Shown here: positions 1 to 7,563 of the stretch, in pieces | Numbering within the stretch: the first letter of the stretch is position 1 | Layout of the letters: every line of letters starts with the position of its first letter | Assembly (NCBI RefSeq): GCF_900199435.1 | Contig: NZ_OAML01000002.1 | Span: 372,001-436,000, forward strand | Direction of reading: 5' to 3' | Origin: Pygmaiobacter massiliensis | GTDB taxonomy: Bacteria; Bacillota; Clostridia; Oscillospirales; Ruminococcaceae | DNA: 64,000 bases | Translations under genes and position numbers: made by a program | Notes under the pieces: generated by a model | What the model was told of the DNA's origin: nothing | Databases searched by the model: none | Seen by the model: only the letters and a program-made list of their open reading frames with translations

Positions 1-268
1 CGCTAAGGCCGCCTTGGGTACGCTCGGAGTAAGATTTCATCTTAAACCCTTCGCCGCCGGTTAAGCCGGAGGTGGAGCGCTGGTTGGGGTCCTGCCCTTG
101 CAGTACAGAGTCACACATCACGTCGAAGCTTTGTTCCATTTGGGCATAGACTTCTTGTTCCGTCTTTTCCATCTGCGCTGCCTGGTCTGCCAGGACAATT
201 TCGCTGATTTTTTTATTTTGTGCCGCCGCTGCGGCGAGCAATTCTTCTATGGTTTGATACAGCAACAT
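1..268 (-). CDS. sdaAA: L-serine dehydratase, iron-sulfur-dependent, alpha subunit (partial, N-terminus only)
   Basis: The gene runs off the left edge, so about 89 N-terminal residues are visible. It begins MLLYQTIEELLAAAA at an ATG preceded by AAGGAG 8 bases upstream. The stretch near residues 62-75 (NQRSTSGLTGGEG) is the conserved start of the catalytic alpha chain, which in this family carries the cysteines of a 4Fe-4S cluster; those lie outside the window. With SdaAB it forms the two-subunit enzyme that deaminates L-serine to pyruvate and ammonia in the cytoplasm. It lies 32 bases downstream of sdaAB on the same strand, so the two are surely cotranscribed, probably with the transporter gene before them. 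Confidence 0.93.
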   Translation of the reverse strand, partial: MLLYQTIEELLAAAAAQNKKISEIVLADQAAQMEKTEQEVYAQMEQSFDVMCDSVLQGQDPNQRSTSGLTGGEGFKMKSYSERTQGGLS

Positions 269-300
269 GAAAATTTCTCCTTAGCTCTGCCGCAAAGACG

Positions 301-969
301 TTACACAGCGCGAATCAACAGCACGTTCATCACGTTTTCGATGCCGCGCATGTCGTCGATCATACCTTGAGGTGGTAAGCCGTCGATTTCAATCGTCATC
401 ATTGCTTCGCCGCCTTTGACAGGACGTGACAATCTGAAATTGCCGATATTCACTTCTTTATACTTTTCTTTCATCAGATTGGTCACAGCGGCAATTAACC
501 CCGGTTTATCGCGGTGCAGCACCAAAATGGTGTTATGTTCGCCGGTAAAATCGACCCGCATGCCGTTGATGTAATCCACCCGAATATTGCCGCCGCCAAT
601 GCTGGCGCCCTCTACTGTGCACTCTTCGCCGTTTTCGCCTTTGATGTGGATGCGTGCCGTGTTAGGGTGCGCGCCGGGGATATCGGTAGGCACAAATTCA
701 TAGTTGATGCCGCGCTGTTTTGCAATTGTCAATGCATCACGAATCTCTTCTGAATAGCTTTTGTAACCCATAATGCCTGCCATCAGTGCGCGATCGGTGC
801 CATGGCCTTTGTAGGTGTGGGCAAACGAGCCCGAAAGCTCAATGCGCACCTGCACCGGTGCAACCTGGTTCATCACCTTGTTGGCCACCCTGCCCAGCGC
901 CACCGCACCTGCGGTGTGCGAGCTGGACGGGCCAATCATAATAGGGCCGATAATGTCAAATACATTCAT
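301..969 (-). CDS. sdaAB: L-serine dehydratase, iron-sulfur-dependent, beta subunit
   Basis: A 222-residue protein. Its N-terminus (MNVFDIIGPIMIGPSSSHT) is the hallmark SSSHT segment of the serine dehydratase beta chain. The C-terminal third, from about residue 145, reads as an ACT-type regulatory domain (NTILVLHRDKPGLIAAVTNL). It pairs with the alpha subunit encoded just downstream to convert serine to pyruvate plus ammonia, a common route of amino acid fermentation in Clostridia. The start ATG has a GGAGGTACC-type ribosome binding site. Length is normal for the split-subunit form. The order is transporter, beta, alpha on the minus strand. Confidence 0.95.
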   Translation of the reverse strand: MNVFDIIGPIMIGPSSSHTAGAVALGRVANKVMNQVAPVQVRIELSGSFAHTYKGHGTDRALMAGIMGYKSYSEEIRDALTIAKQRGINYEFVPTDIPGAHPNTARIHIKGENGEECTVEGASIGGGNIRVDYINGMRVDFTGEHNTILVLHRDKPGLIAAVTNLMKEKYKEVNIGNFRLSRPVKGGEAMMTIEIDGLPPQGMIDDMRGIENVMNVLLIRAV

Positions 970-1007
970 TTTGGTACCTCCAAAGCAGGTTTACGACAAA
1001 CGTCGTT

Positions 1008-2204
1008 TTATGCTTTGATCCATTTCTCGTAAATGCTGTTGACAATTACGCCGATTGCATTATCGCCCGAAACGTTGCAGGCGGTGCCAAAGGAATCCTG
1101 TGTGATATACAGTGCCACCATGATAGCGCAGATGGGGCCATTGGGGTCGCCAGCTTCTGCACCGAAAATCATATACAGGAACGGGAGTGCCGTCATGATA
1201 GAGCCGCCCGGTGCGCCCGGAGAAGCAACCATTGCAACACCCAAAGTCATGATAAACGGAATTACTGTGCCAAGGCTGATGGGCAGCTGGTTCATCAGGC
1301 AAACTGCGGTTGCGCAGGCAGTAATTGTAATCATCGAGCCGCACATGTGAATGTTTGCGCAAAGGGGCACTACAAAGTTACGAATCTGCTCGCAAACACC
1401 GTCTGCTTCTGCACACTGCAGGTTAACAGGAATGGTTGCCGCAGAGGACTGGGTGCCAAGTGCAGTGGTATAACCGGGAATCTGGTTTTTGATCAGCGTG
1501 ATAGGATTCTTTTTGCTGATGGTGCCTGCCAGCAGGAACTGCAGTGCAAGATAAATAAGGTGCATGCAGATAACCACCAGAAAGACTTTCCAAAGAACGC
1601 TGAGGATTGCAAACGTTTTGCCGGATTTGGTCATATCCACAAAGGTGCCGCAGATGTAAAGCGGCAGCAGCGGGATAATGGCAGTGTGCAGCACCTTGTC
1701 GATGATGCCGGAAAAGTCTTTCATGGTGTTATAAAGTGCATCGCCAATCTCTTTGCCGCGCATGTTGGAAAGGCAAAGGCCGATTACGAATGCCAGTACA
1801 ACTGCCGAAAGGGTGTCCAGCAGCGGCGGAATAGAAAGGCTGAAATAAGAAGACAATGAATTATCGGATGTAGCTGCAATCTGCTCCAATACGCCCTCAT
1901 TGATAAAGTGTGGGAAAAGGTTGCTGGAAACAATGTAAGATGCTGCGCCGCCGATCAGCGTAGATGCGTACGCAATAGCAACTGTGATGATAAGCAACTT
2001 ACCGGCGCCTTGGGACAAATCCGCAATGCCCATGGTGACGTAAGCAACAATCATCAGCGGAATGATAAATTTCAGGAATGTGCTGAATATCCCCGATGCC
2101 GTTACCACAACGCGGCAGATCGCTTCAGGCAAAAACTGCCCAATCAAGATACCCAGGATAATCGCAATGATTAATTTTGGTACTAAGCCTATTTTCTTTT
2201 TCAT
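1008..2204 (-). CDS. Dicarboxylate/amino acid:cation symporter (DAACS family), probable serine/threonine uptake
   Basis: A 398-residue integral membrane protein with about eight hydrophobic segments and family motifs: the serine-rich re-entrant loop region (GTQSSAATIPVNLQ, near residue 255), GAPGGSIMTALP near residue 335 and the C-terminal DSFGTACNVSGDNAIG. DAACS proteins import acidic or small neutral amino acids with Na+ or H+. The start was placed at the ATG with GGAGGG 7 bases upstream (MKKKIGLVPK); a longer in-frame start exists seven codons earlier without a good site. It lies 38 bases before sdaAB, so context points to serine (or serine/threonine) as substrate, which is inference. The divergent LysR gene is a likely regulator. 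Confidence 0.88.
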   Translation of the reverse strand: MKKKIGLVPKLIIAIILGILIGQFLPEAICRVVVTASGIFSTFLKFIIPLMIVAYVTMGIADLSQGAGKLLIITVAIAYASTLIGGAASYIVSSNLFPHFINEGVLEQIAATSDNSLSSYFSLSIPPLLDTLSAVVLAFVIGLCLSNMRGKEIGDALYNTMKDFSGIIDKVLHTAIIPLLPLYICGTFVDMTKSGKTFAILSVLWKVFLVVICMHLIYLALQFLLAGTISKKNPITLIKNQIPGYTTALGTQSSAATIPVNLQCAEADGVCEQIRNFVVPLCANIHMCGSMITITACATAVCLMNQLPISLGTVIPFIMTLGVAMVASPGAPGGSIMTALPFLYMIFGAEAGDPNGPICAIMVALYITQDSFGTACNVSGDNAIGVIVNSIYEKWIKA

Positions 2205-2295
2205 TATGTATCCCTCCGTTTTCAAAACTCACCTTGCCAACTGCAGAACCTTAATTTTTGAAAGTATTTCCCACAATTGACTTCTTCGAGTATAT

Positions 2296-2325
2296 AGTGT
2301 AACATGACTATACATATAAATCCAA
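2296..2325 (-). promoter_or_regulatory. Putative promoter for the symporter-sdaAB-sdaAA operon
   Basis: Read on the minus strand there is TTGGAT, an 18-base spacer and TACACT, placing transcription start about 85 bases before the symporter start codon. The stretch is very AT-rich and shared with the divergent LysR gene, so LysR-type binding sites are expected here. The call rests on pattern match only. Confidence 0.4.
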
Positions 2326-2383
2326 TTCATACTTTTTATAGATATATTAAATAAATTTCATAATAACTGAGGATGTTGCACAG

Positions 2384-3268
2384 ATGGAAATAAGACAGCT
2401 GAATACTTTTCTCAAAGTAGTGCAATTGCAAAGCTTCTCTAAAGCCGCATTAGAGCTTGGTTATTCTCAATCCGCCGTTACCATTCAGATTCAGCTTTTA
2501 GAACAAGAGCTCGAAACCCGTCTGTTTGACAGAATGGGAAAAAAAGTAACTCTTACACCGCCCGGCAAGCAATTTTTGGTTTATGCTACCAATATTTTAA
2601 AGCAAGTAAACGAAGCTCATGCAGCACTGGGTAAATCTGAAGCACTCGAACATACACTGCACATCGGCACCATTGAGTCGTTGTGCTTTTTTAAGTTTCC
2701 CACTATTTTACAATACTTTTATAAAAACCATCCGCACATTTCCATCAAAATCACCACCGCTTCTCCCACCGAACTGATCGAAATGATGGAGCACAATCTT
2801 GTGGATATCATCTATATTCTGGACAGGCCGCTTTACAATAATAACTGGATTAAAGTGCTGGAGCGGCAGGAATATATTGTTTTTGTGTCGTCCCCGAAGT
2901 CCCCTTTGGCAAAACAGCCCACATTAAAATTAGAGGACTTGCTTGCGGAACGCTTTTTTCTTACCGAAAAAGAAGACAATTATCGATACGGCTTAGAGCA
3001 GCACCTAGCCTCCCGCAATCTCTCGCTTACGCCTTTTTTAGAAGTTGGGCATACCGAATTTATTATGAATATGGTAAAGCACAACCTCGGTCTTTCGTTC
3101 TTGCCGCATTTTGCCGTAAGCGAAAGTGTGTTACGGCACGAGCTTTCTATCCTGAATGTTACAGATTTTCAAATGTCGATGTCGCGCCAGATTTTTTACC
3201 ACAAAGACAAATGGCTGACAGAAGAAATGAAAGAGTTTATCCGGCTTGCAAACCTAGGCATGGTGTAG
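2384..3268 (+). CDS. LysR-family transcriptional regulator, probable regulator of the serine locus
   Basis: A 294-residue protein. Residues 1-60 form the winged helix-turn-helix (MEIRQLNTFLKVVQLQSFSK, then AALELGYSQSAVTIQIQLLE), followed by the periplasmic-binding-like effector domain. The gene is divergent from the symporter/serine dehydratase operon across a 179-base AT-rich gap, the classic arrangement in which a LysR protein controls its neighbour. The effector cannot be read from the sequence; serine or a related amino acid is a guess. An intrinsic terminator follows the stop codon. Confidence 0.93.
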   Translation: MEIRQLNTFLKVVQLQSFSKAALELGYSQSAVTIQIQLLEQELETRLFDRMGKKVTLTPPGKQFLVYATNILKQVNEAHAALGKSEALEHTLHIGTIESLCFFKFPTILQYFYKNHPHISIKITTASPTELIEMMEHNLVDIIYILDRPLYNNNWIKVLERQEYIVFVSSPKSPLAKQPTLKLEDLLAERFFLTEKEDNYRYGLEQHLASRNLSLTPFLEVGHTEFIMNMVKHNLGLSFLPHFAVSESVLRHELSILNVTDFQMSMSRQIFYHKDKWLTEEMKEFIRLANLGMV

Positions 3269-3303
3269 TATTTGTTATTCTGCTTACATTTAAAAAGGAT
3301 TTT

Positions 3304-3336
3304 ATCCGCACGGCTTTTTGCGCTGTGCGGATTTTT
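3304..3336 (+). terminator. Intrinsic terminator after the LysR gene
   Basis: ATCCGCAC and GTGCGGAT form an 8-bp stem around a 12-base loop, followed by TTTTT. It lies 36 bases after the LysR stop codon. The rest of the 300-base gap up to 3568 is AT-rich and contains the promoter and direct repeat of the zinc regulator. Confidence 0.85.
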
Positions 3337-3498
3337 GTTTGTTTCACTGTTCTGGGCAATATTTTCCTTTGGGTTCGTCGTTTCTCTGTTTTCTCCGGCC
3401 CTTGGGCGGTACGCCTGTCCTTTTCAGGCTTCTTTGCGCTTTATTTCTCATCGCCGGAGATTTTGCCCTCACTATGCTGTAAACAGTTGCGGTTAGAT

Positions 3499-3527
3499 TT
3501 GACAAACCGTGTCTTTTGTGGTAAATT
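3499..3527 (+). promoter_or_regulatory. Putative sigma-A promoter of the zinc locus
   Basis: A perfect TTGACA, a 17-base spacer and TAAATT lie about 42 bases before the Fur-family regulator start. The -10 element overlaps the first copy of the AATTTGATAA direct repeat described separately. Confidence 0.7.
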
Positions 3528-3551
3528 TGATAACGGTTTTCAATTTGATAA
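3524..3551 (+). repeat. 10-bp direct repeat AATTTGATAA, candidate Zur/Fur operator
   Basis: AATTTGATAA occurs exactly at 3524-3533 and again at 3542-3551, a period of 18 bases, between the -10 element and the start codon of the Fur-family gene. The position fits repressor binding and autoregulation. It does not match the textbook inverted Zur box, so the operator role is inference. Confidence 0.45.
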
Positions 3552-3568
3552 AAATGAGGAGGTTCAAA

Positions 3569-3982
3569 ATGCGAAAAGGTAATTATATGACCAAACAGAA
3601 ATCTGCAATTTTGAATTATCTCATTTCCACACGCGGGCAGCACATCACTGTGCAACAAATCGCCGAGCACTTTGCGGCGCAAGGCACCCCCATCGGCGTG
3701 GCTACCATCTACCGCCATCTGGATGCCTTTGTGCAGGAAAGACGCGTAAAAAAATACGTGCTGGACGGTAACGCCAGTGCTTGTTTTCAGTACGACCCCA
3801 CCGATGCCCCGCCTGAGCGTTGCTTCCATTTCCGCTGCCAAGCCTGCGGAAAGCTGCTTCATTTTCAAAACCCGGTACTTACCCGCTTTAGCGAGGCGGT
3901 AAAGGCTACTGACGATTTAGAAATCGATTTGGAACAAACCGTGTTTTACGGCACCTGTAAAAATTGTTCTCATCAGGGCTAA
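3569..3982 (+). CDS. zur: Fur-family metal-responsive repressor, probable zinc uptake regulator
   Basis: A 137-residue protein. It has an N-terminal winged helix (TVQQIAEHFAAQ, then GVATIYRHLDAFVQE) and a C-terminal metal-binding domain with HFRCQACGKLLHF and the closing CKNC pair, the two CxxC motifs of the structural zinc site in Fur/Zur proteins. The start was set at the ATG with GAGGAGG 6 bases upstream; an upstream in-frame ATG lacks a site. It heads a run of genes with the complete zinc ABC transporter, so Zur is far more likely than Fur or PerR. Expected role: repress znuACB when zinc is plentiful. Confidence 0.9.
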   Translation: MRKGNYMTKQKSAILNYLISTRGQHITVQQIAEHFAAQGTPIGVATIYRHLDAFVQERRVKKYVLDGNASACFQYDPTDAPPERCFHFRCQACGKLLHFQNPVLTRFSEAVKATDDLEIDLEQTVFYGTCKNCSHQG

Positions 3983-4012
3983 CGCCCAATTATCGGCCAA
4001 GGAGATGCTTCT

Positions 4013-4324
4013 ATGCAAAATTTGCGACAAAACAAAAAAATAAAAATCGCAATTTTGCTGCTCTGCATCTGTGTGCTGGCTTTTTTTGCTTTTTCTTTTG
4101 CTTACGAACTGCGCGAGGCTGACCACATCTGCCTTGGCCCGGATTGCGCCATCTGTGTTCAGCTGCATCAGCTGGCCACTTTGCGCAGCCAGCTTTTAAG
4201 CGTTTTTTCGTTTGGCAGCGTTTTTGCGTGTGCACTATTGCTTTGTTGTGGGCTTGCTGCACTTTACGCTTTGTTTGTCCGCACTGCCACCCCCGTTGCG
4301 CTGAAAGTAAAGCTAAATAATTAA
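4013..4324 (+). CDS. Small two-helix membrane protein with a CxxxxCxxC motif, zinc-locus associated
   Basis: A 103-residue protein of no named family that I can assign. It has one hydrophobic segment at about residues 11-29 and another at about 62-87. Between them is an extracytoplasmic loop holding HICLGPDCAIC (Cys-x4-Cys-x2-Cys plus His), then QLHQLATLRSQL. Short proteins of this shape are often seen next to Fur-family genes and zinc transporters in Clostridia, so a role in metal handling or sensing at the membrane is plausible, but this is inference. It lies 30 bases after the regulator and 86 bases before znuA. Start ATG with AAGGAG 8 bases upstream. Confidence 0.75.
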   Translation: MQNLRQNKKIKIAILLLCICVLAFFAFSFAYELREADHICLGPDCAICVQLHQLATLRSQLLSVFSFGSVFACALLLCCGLAALYALFVRTATPVALKVKLNN

Positions 4325-4410
4325 AAACAAACCTTTGCAAGGGCCGCATTTGATTTTAAGTGCGTACCCTTGCCTTTTTGTGCCCAAAATTACAAAATGG
4401 AGGTTTCGAT

Positions 4411-5406
4411 ATGAAACGAATACTTGCTTTTTCTCTTGCAGCGCTGCTTGCTCTTTCTCTTTCTGCCTGCGGCAGCAATGCCCCTGTAGAAACAAAAAAA
4501 GAGAAACTCACGATTGTGACTACCAACTTTCCGCCCTATGACTTTGTCCGCCAAATCGGCGGCGAAGCTGTCGAGGTAACAATGCTACTAAAACCCGGCG
4601 CCGAAAGCCACTCCTATGAACCTACCCCAAAAGACATCAAGGCCGTGCAAAACGCGGATCTGTTTATTTACACGGGCAGCGAAAATGACGTTTGGGTAGA
4701 AGATATTCTCTCTTCTCTTGGTGGTGAAAAGCCGGACACGCTTAAACTGCTGGATTGCGTACCCACGGTGGAAGAAGAGCTGGTGGAGGGCATGGAAGCG
4801 GAGCACGACCACGATGAAGGCGAAAGCGACACCCACACTAAAAGTGATGCGCACGACGAAGAAGAACACAACGAACATGAAATTGATGAGCATGTTTGGA
4901 CTTCGCCCAAAAACGCAATACTCATCACAGAAAAAATTTCGCAGGAAATGCAGCAGCGTGACCCGAACCACGCCGAAACCTATGCCAAAAACGCCGCTGC
5001 CTATCTGGAAAAGCTAAACGCGCTGGATAGCGAGCTGACCGAAGTAACAACGCAGGCAAAGCGTAAAACCATATTGTTTGGCGATCGTTTCCCCTTCCGC
5101 TATCTTGCGGATGCCTATGGCCTGAACTATTTCGCAGCTTTTTCCGGCTGCTCGTCCGAAACAGAACCCGATGCTTCCACCGTTGCCTTTTTGGTGGATA
5201 AAGTAAAAACCGAACAGCTGCCGGTCGTCTTTACCATCGAGCTTTCTAACGGCAAAATTGCAGATTCTATCTGTGATGCTACCGGAGCACGCAAACTTAC
5301 ACTACACTCGTGCCACAACCTGACCAAAGATGAATGGGAACGTGGCGAAACCTATCTTTCCATTATGGAACAGAACGTCAAACAACTTAAGGAGGCCTTA
5401 AACTAA
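4411..5406 (+). CDS. znuA: Zinc ABC transporter substrate-binding lipoprotein
   Basis: A 331-residue lipoprotein with a signal peptide ending in a lipobox (LSLSACGS, Cys near residue 22). It belongs to the metal-binding cluster A-I family. The first ligand His is in ESHSYEPTP (near 65). The acidic, histidine-rich loop typical of zinc binders spans about residues 128-165 and ends at DEHVWTSP with another ligand His. The usual third His position is instead GDRFPFRYLADAYGL (near 222), a substitution that seems common in clostridial homologues. Start chosen at the ATG with TGGAGG 7 bases upstream. Its stop overlaps the znuC start by one base, so translation is coupled. Confidence 0.93.
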   Translation: MKRILAFSLAALLALSLSACGSNAPVETKKEKLTIVTTNFPPYDFVRQIGGEAVEVTMLLKPGAESHSYEPTPKDIKAVQNADLFIYTGSENDVWVEDILSSLGGEKPDTLKLLDCVPTVEEELVEGMEAEHDHDEGESDTHTKSDAHDEEEHNEHEIDEHVWTSPKNAILITEKISQEMQQRDPNHAETYAKNAAAYLEKLNALDSELTEVTTQAKRKTILFGDRFPFRYLADAYGLNYFAAFSGCSSETEPDASTVAFLVDKVKTEQLPVVFTIELSNGKIADSICDATGARKLTLHSCHNLTKDEWERGETYLSIMEQNVKQLKEALN

Positions 5407-6122
5407 TGGCATTGCTCACCTGTGAAAACGCGTCCTTTGCTTACGAAGGCAAAGCTGCCGCAAAAAACATCAATTTTTCCGTAGAAAGCGGCGACTATCT
5501 TTGCATTGTAGGCGAAAACGGCGCTGGCAAAAGCACGCTGATGAAAGGCCTGCTGCGGCTGAAATCCCCCACCAGCGGCAGCATTTATCTGGGTGAAGGC
5601 TTGCAGACAAATGAAATTGGCTATCTGCCTCAGCAAACTGAGGTGCAGAAAGACTTTCCCGCAAGTGTATACGAAGTCGTGCTTTCCGGCTGCCTTAACC
5701 GTTTGAAAGGGCGTCCTTTTTACGGGCGGGCAGAAAAAGAACTGGCTGCCGAAAAACTGGAGCAGCTTGGCATTACCGCATTAAAACATCGCGCTTATCG
5801 CGAGCTTTCCGGTGGCCAGCAGCAGCGTGTGCTTTTGGCTCGTGCACTCTGTGCCACTCAAAAGATTTTGTTGCTCGACGAGCCCGCCGCTGGCCTTGAC
5901 CCTTTGGTAACCAACGAGCTGTATGAGCTGATTGCAAAAGTAAACCGCGAGCTGGGGCTGACGATTATTATGGTTTCACACGATATTAACAGTGTGATGC
6001 AGTATGCCAGCAAAGTTCTGCATCTGGATACCGAGCAGCTATTTTTCGGCACGGTAGAAGAATACCGCACCAGCTCCATCGGGGCGCGTTTCTTGGGAGG
6101 GCCTTTCCATGGTGGTAATTGA
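5406..6122 (+). CDS. znuC: Zinc ABC transporter ATP-binding protein
   Basis: A 238-residue ABC ATPase with Walker A (GENGAGKST, near 36), signature LSGGQQQR, Walker B LLLDEPAAGLD and the H-loop in MVSHDINSV. It powers import of zinc through ZnuB from ZnuA at the cell surface. The start ATG overlaps the znuA stop and the gene end overlaps znuB by 14 bases, so the three form a tightly coupled operon. Length and motif order are normal for the family. Confidence 0.95.
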   Translation: MALLTCENASFAYEGKAAAKNINFSVESGDYLCIVGENGAGKSTLMKGLLRLKSPTSGSIYLGEGLQTNEIGYLPQQTEVQKDFPASVYEVVLSGCLNRLKGRPFYGRAEKELAAEKLEQLGITALKHRAYRELSGGQQQRVLLARALCATQKILLLDEPAAGLDPLVTNELYELIAKVNRELGLTIIMVSHDINSVMQYASKVLHLDTEQLFFGTVEEYRTSSIGARFLGGPFHGGN

Positions 6123-6945
6123 TTTATTTAACGAGATGATGACCTATCCCTTTATGGTGCGGGCATTTATTGCGGGCACACTGGTTGCCCTTTGCGCTTC
6201 TTTGCTGGGCGTCAGCATGGTGTTAAAACGCTATTCTATGATTGGCGACGGCTTATCCCACGTGGGGTTTGGCGCACTTGCAATTGCAACTTCGCTGCAC
6301 CTTGCACCGCTTGCGGTTTCTCTGCCGGTGGTGGTTGCCGCTGCATTTTTGCTGCTGCGCATCAAAGAAAGCAGCAAAATCAAAGGCGACGCAGCGATTG
6401 CAATTATCTCTACCGGCTCGCTTGCCGTCGGCGTTATGGTCATCTCAATGACCACCGGCATGAACACAGACACCTGCAATTACCTCTTTGGTTCCATTTT
6501 AGGTGTTAACCAAAGCGAAGTGGCTCTTACTGTTGGGCTTTCTATTGCTGTGCTTTTACTCTTTGTGCTTTTTTATAACCGTATTTTCTCGGTTACATTT
6601 GACGAAACCTTTGCAAAAGCAACCGGCACTAAAGCAGACCTTTATAATATGCTGATTGCGATACTCACCGCTTTTACCATCGTGCTGGGTATGCGCACCA
6701 TGGGTGCTTTGCTAATTTCAAGCCTTATCATCTTCCCTGCGCTGTCCTCTATGCGCATTTTCAAGCAGTTTAAGGCTGTAGTAATCAGCTCTGCTATCAT
6801 TTCTATCGTCTGCTTTGTCTCCGGGCTCACGATGTCTTATGTCTACGCCACCCCCACCGGTGCAAGCGTTGCTATTTTAAATATTGCTGTGTTTCTCATT
6901 TTCTCAGCCATTGGCTGGATAAGTGGAAAGGGGCTTGTAAAATAA
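6109..6945 (+). CDS. znuB: Zinc ABC transporter permease
   Basis: A 278-residue membrane protein of the metal ABC-3 permease family with about eight membrane segments. Conserved parts are GVSMVLKRYSMIGDGLSHVG near residue 36 and ALLISSLIIFPALSSMR near 200. It forms the zinc channel of the ZnuACB importer. The start overlaps znuC by 14 bases with GGGAGGG before the ATG. It is followed without a gap by a lipoprotein gene. Confidence 0.95.
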   Translation: MVVIDLFNEMMTYPFMVRAFIAGTLVALCASLLGVSMVLKRYSMIGDGLSHVGFGALAIATSLHLAPLAVSLPVVVAAAFLLLRIKESSKIKGDAAIAIISTGSLAVGVMVISMTTGMNTDTCNYLFGSILGVNQSEVALTVGLSIAVLLLFVLFYNRIFSVTFDETFAKATGTKADLYNMLIAILTAFTIVLGMRTMGALLISSLIIFPALSSMRIFKQFKAVVISSAIISIVCFVSGLTMSYVYATPTGASVAILNIAVFLIFSAIGWISGKGLVK

Positions 6946-7499
6946 TGAAACATCGTTTTGCCGGGGTCGTTTCCCTGGCTCTTTGCGGGGCGATTATGCT
7001 GACCGGTTGCACTGCCGAGGATTCCAGCTCTGCCCCGTCTTCGACTTCTGCGCCCGCCGCCAGTGCTACTCCTGGCCCGGCTTTCACTGTTCCCTCAGGT
7101 GGTACTTCGGCCTCTACGCAGGCTCCTGCCTCCGATGAAAATACGCTTGTAATTGGCGAAAAGCTTTTTATTACGCAGATTAATGAGATGTACTACAATA
7201 TCGAGAACTACGAAGACAAAACCATAGTGGTAGAGGGCATGTATGGCATTTTCAAGGACGAAGCAACTTATCCTTCCGGCGTGCCTATCGTTTTTCGGTA
7301 CGGACCGGGATGCTGTGCAAACGATGGCTGGGGCGGATTCTTCTTGCATTATGATGGCGAGCCGCCGAAAGAAAACGATTGGATTCGCGTAACCGGCAAA
7401 CCGGAAATCGTGATTAACGGTTACTATCATGACCTTTATCTCAACGTAACCAGTTTGGAAGTGCTGACAGAGCGCGGTGCAGAAACGGTTACACAATAA
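6945..7499 (+). CDS. Zinc-operon lipoprotein with a CC-motif domain (TIGR03943/YcgQ C-terminal-like)
   Basis: A 184-residue lipoprotein: signal peptide with lipobox IMLTGC (Cys near 22), a Ser/Ala/Thr-rich linker to about residue 65, then a globular domain. The domain has an OB-like feel, with VVEGMYGIF, a core FRYGPGCCANDGWGG and a closing VTGKPEI. The CC pair and surroundings resemble the C-terminal part of the YcgQ/TIGR03943 family, which is also tied to metal-linked genes; that assignment is from memory of the motif, not a search. The start codon overlaps the end of znuB, so it is produced with the zinc importer. Possible role: zinc delivery or scavenging outside the membrane (inference). 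Confidence 0.75.
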   Translation: MKHRFAGVVSLALCGAIMLTGCTAEDSSSAPSSTSAPAASATPGPAFTVPSGGTSASTQAPASDENTLVIGEKLFITQINEMYYNIENYEDKTIVVEGMYGIFKDEATYPSGVPIVFRYGPGCCANDGWGGFFLHYDGEPPKENDWIRVTGKPEIVINGYYHDLYLNVTSLEVLTERGAETVTQ

Positions 7500-7530
7500 A
7501 CCGGCGCACTTTCAGCACTATAAAACAAAA

Positions 7531-7563
7531 AGCAGCTATCAAAAAAGATAGCTGCTTTTTGTT
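7531..7563 (+). terminator. Bidirectional intrinsic terminator between convergent operons
   Basis: AGCAGCTATC and GATAGCTGCT form a 10-bp stem with a 6-A loop. It is flanked by an A-run on the left and a T-run on the right, so it can end both the zinc operon (plus) and the ABC exporter operon (minus). Confidence 0.9.

Noticed and set aside
3344-3868. A 174-codon minus-strand frame opposite the zinc regulator
   Set aside because: It overlaps the promoter and the conserved Fur-family gene on the other strand and shows no family pattern.
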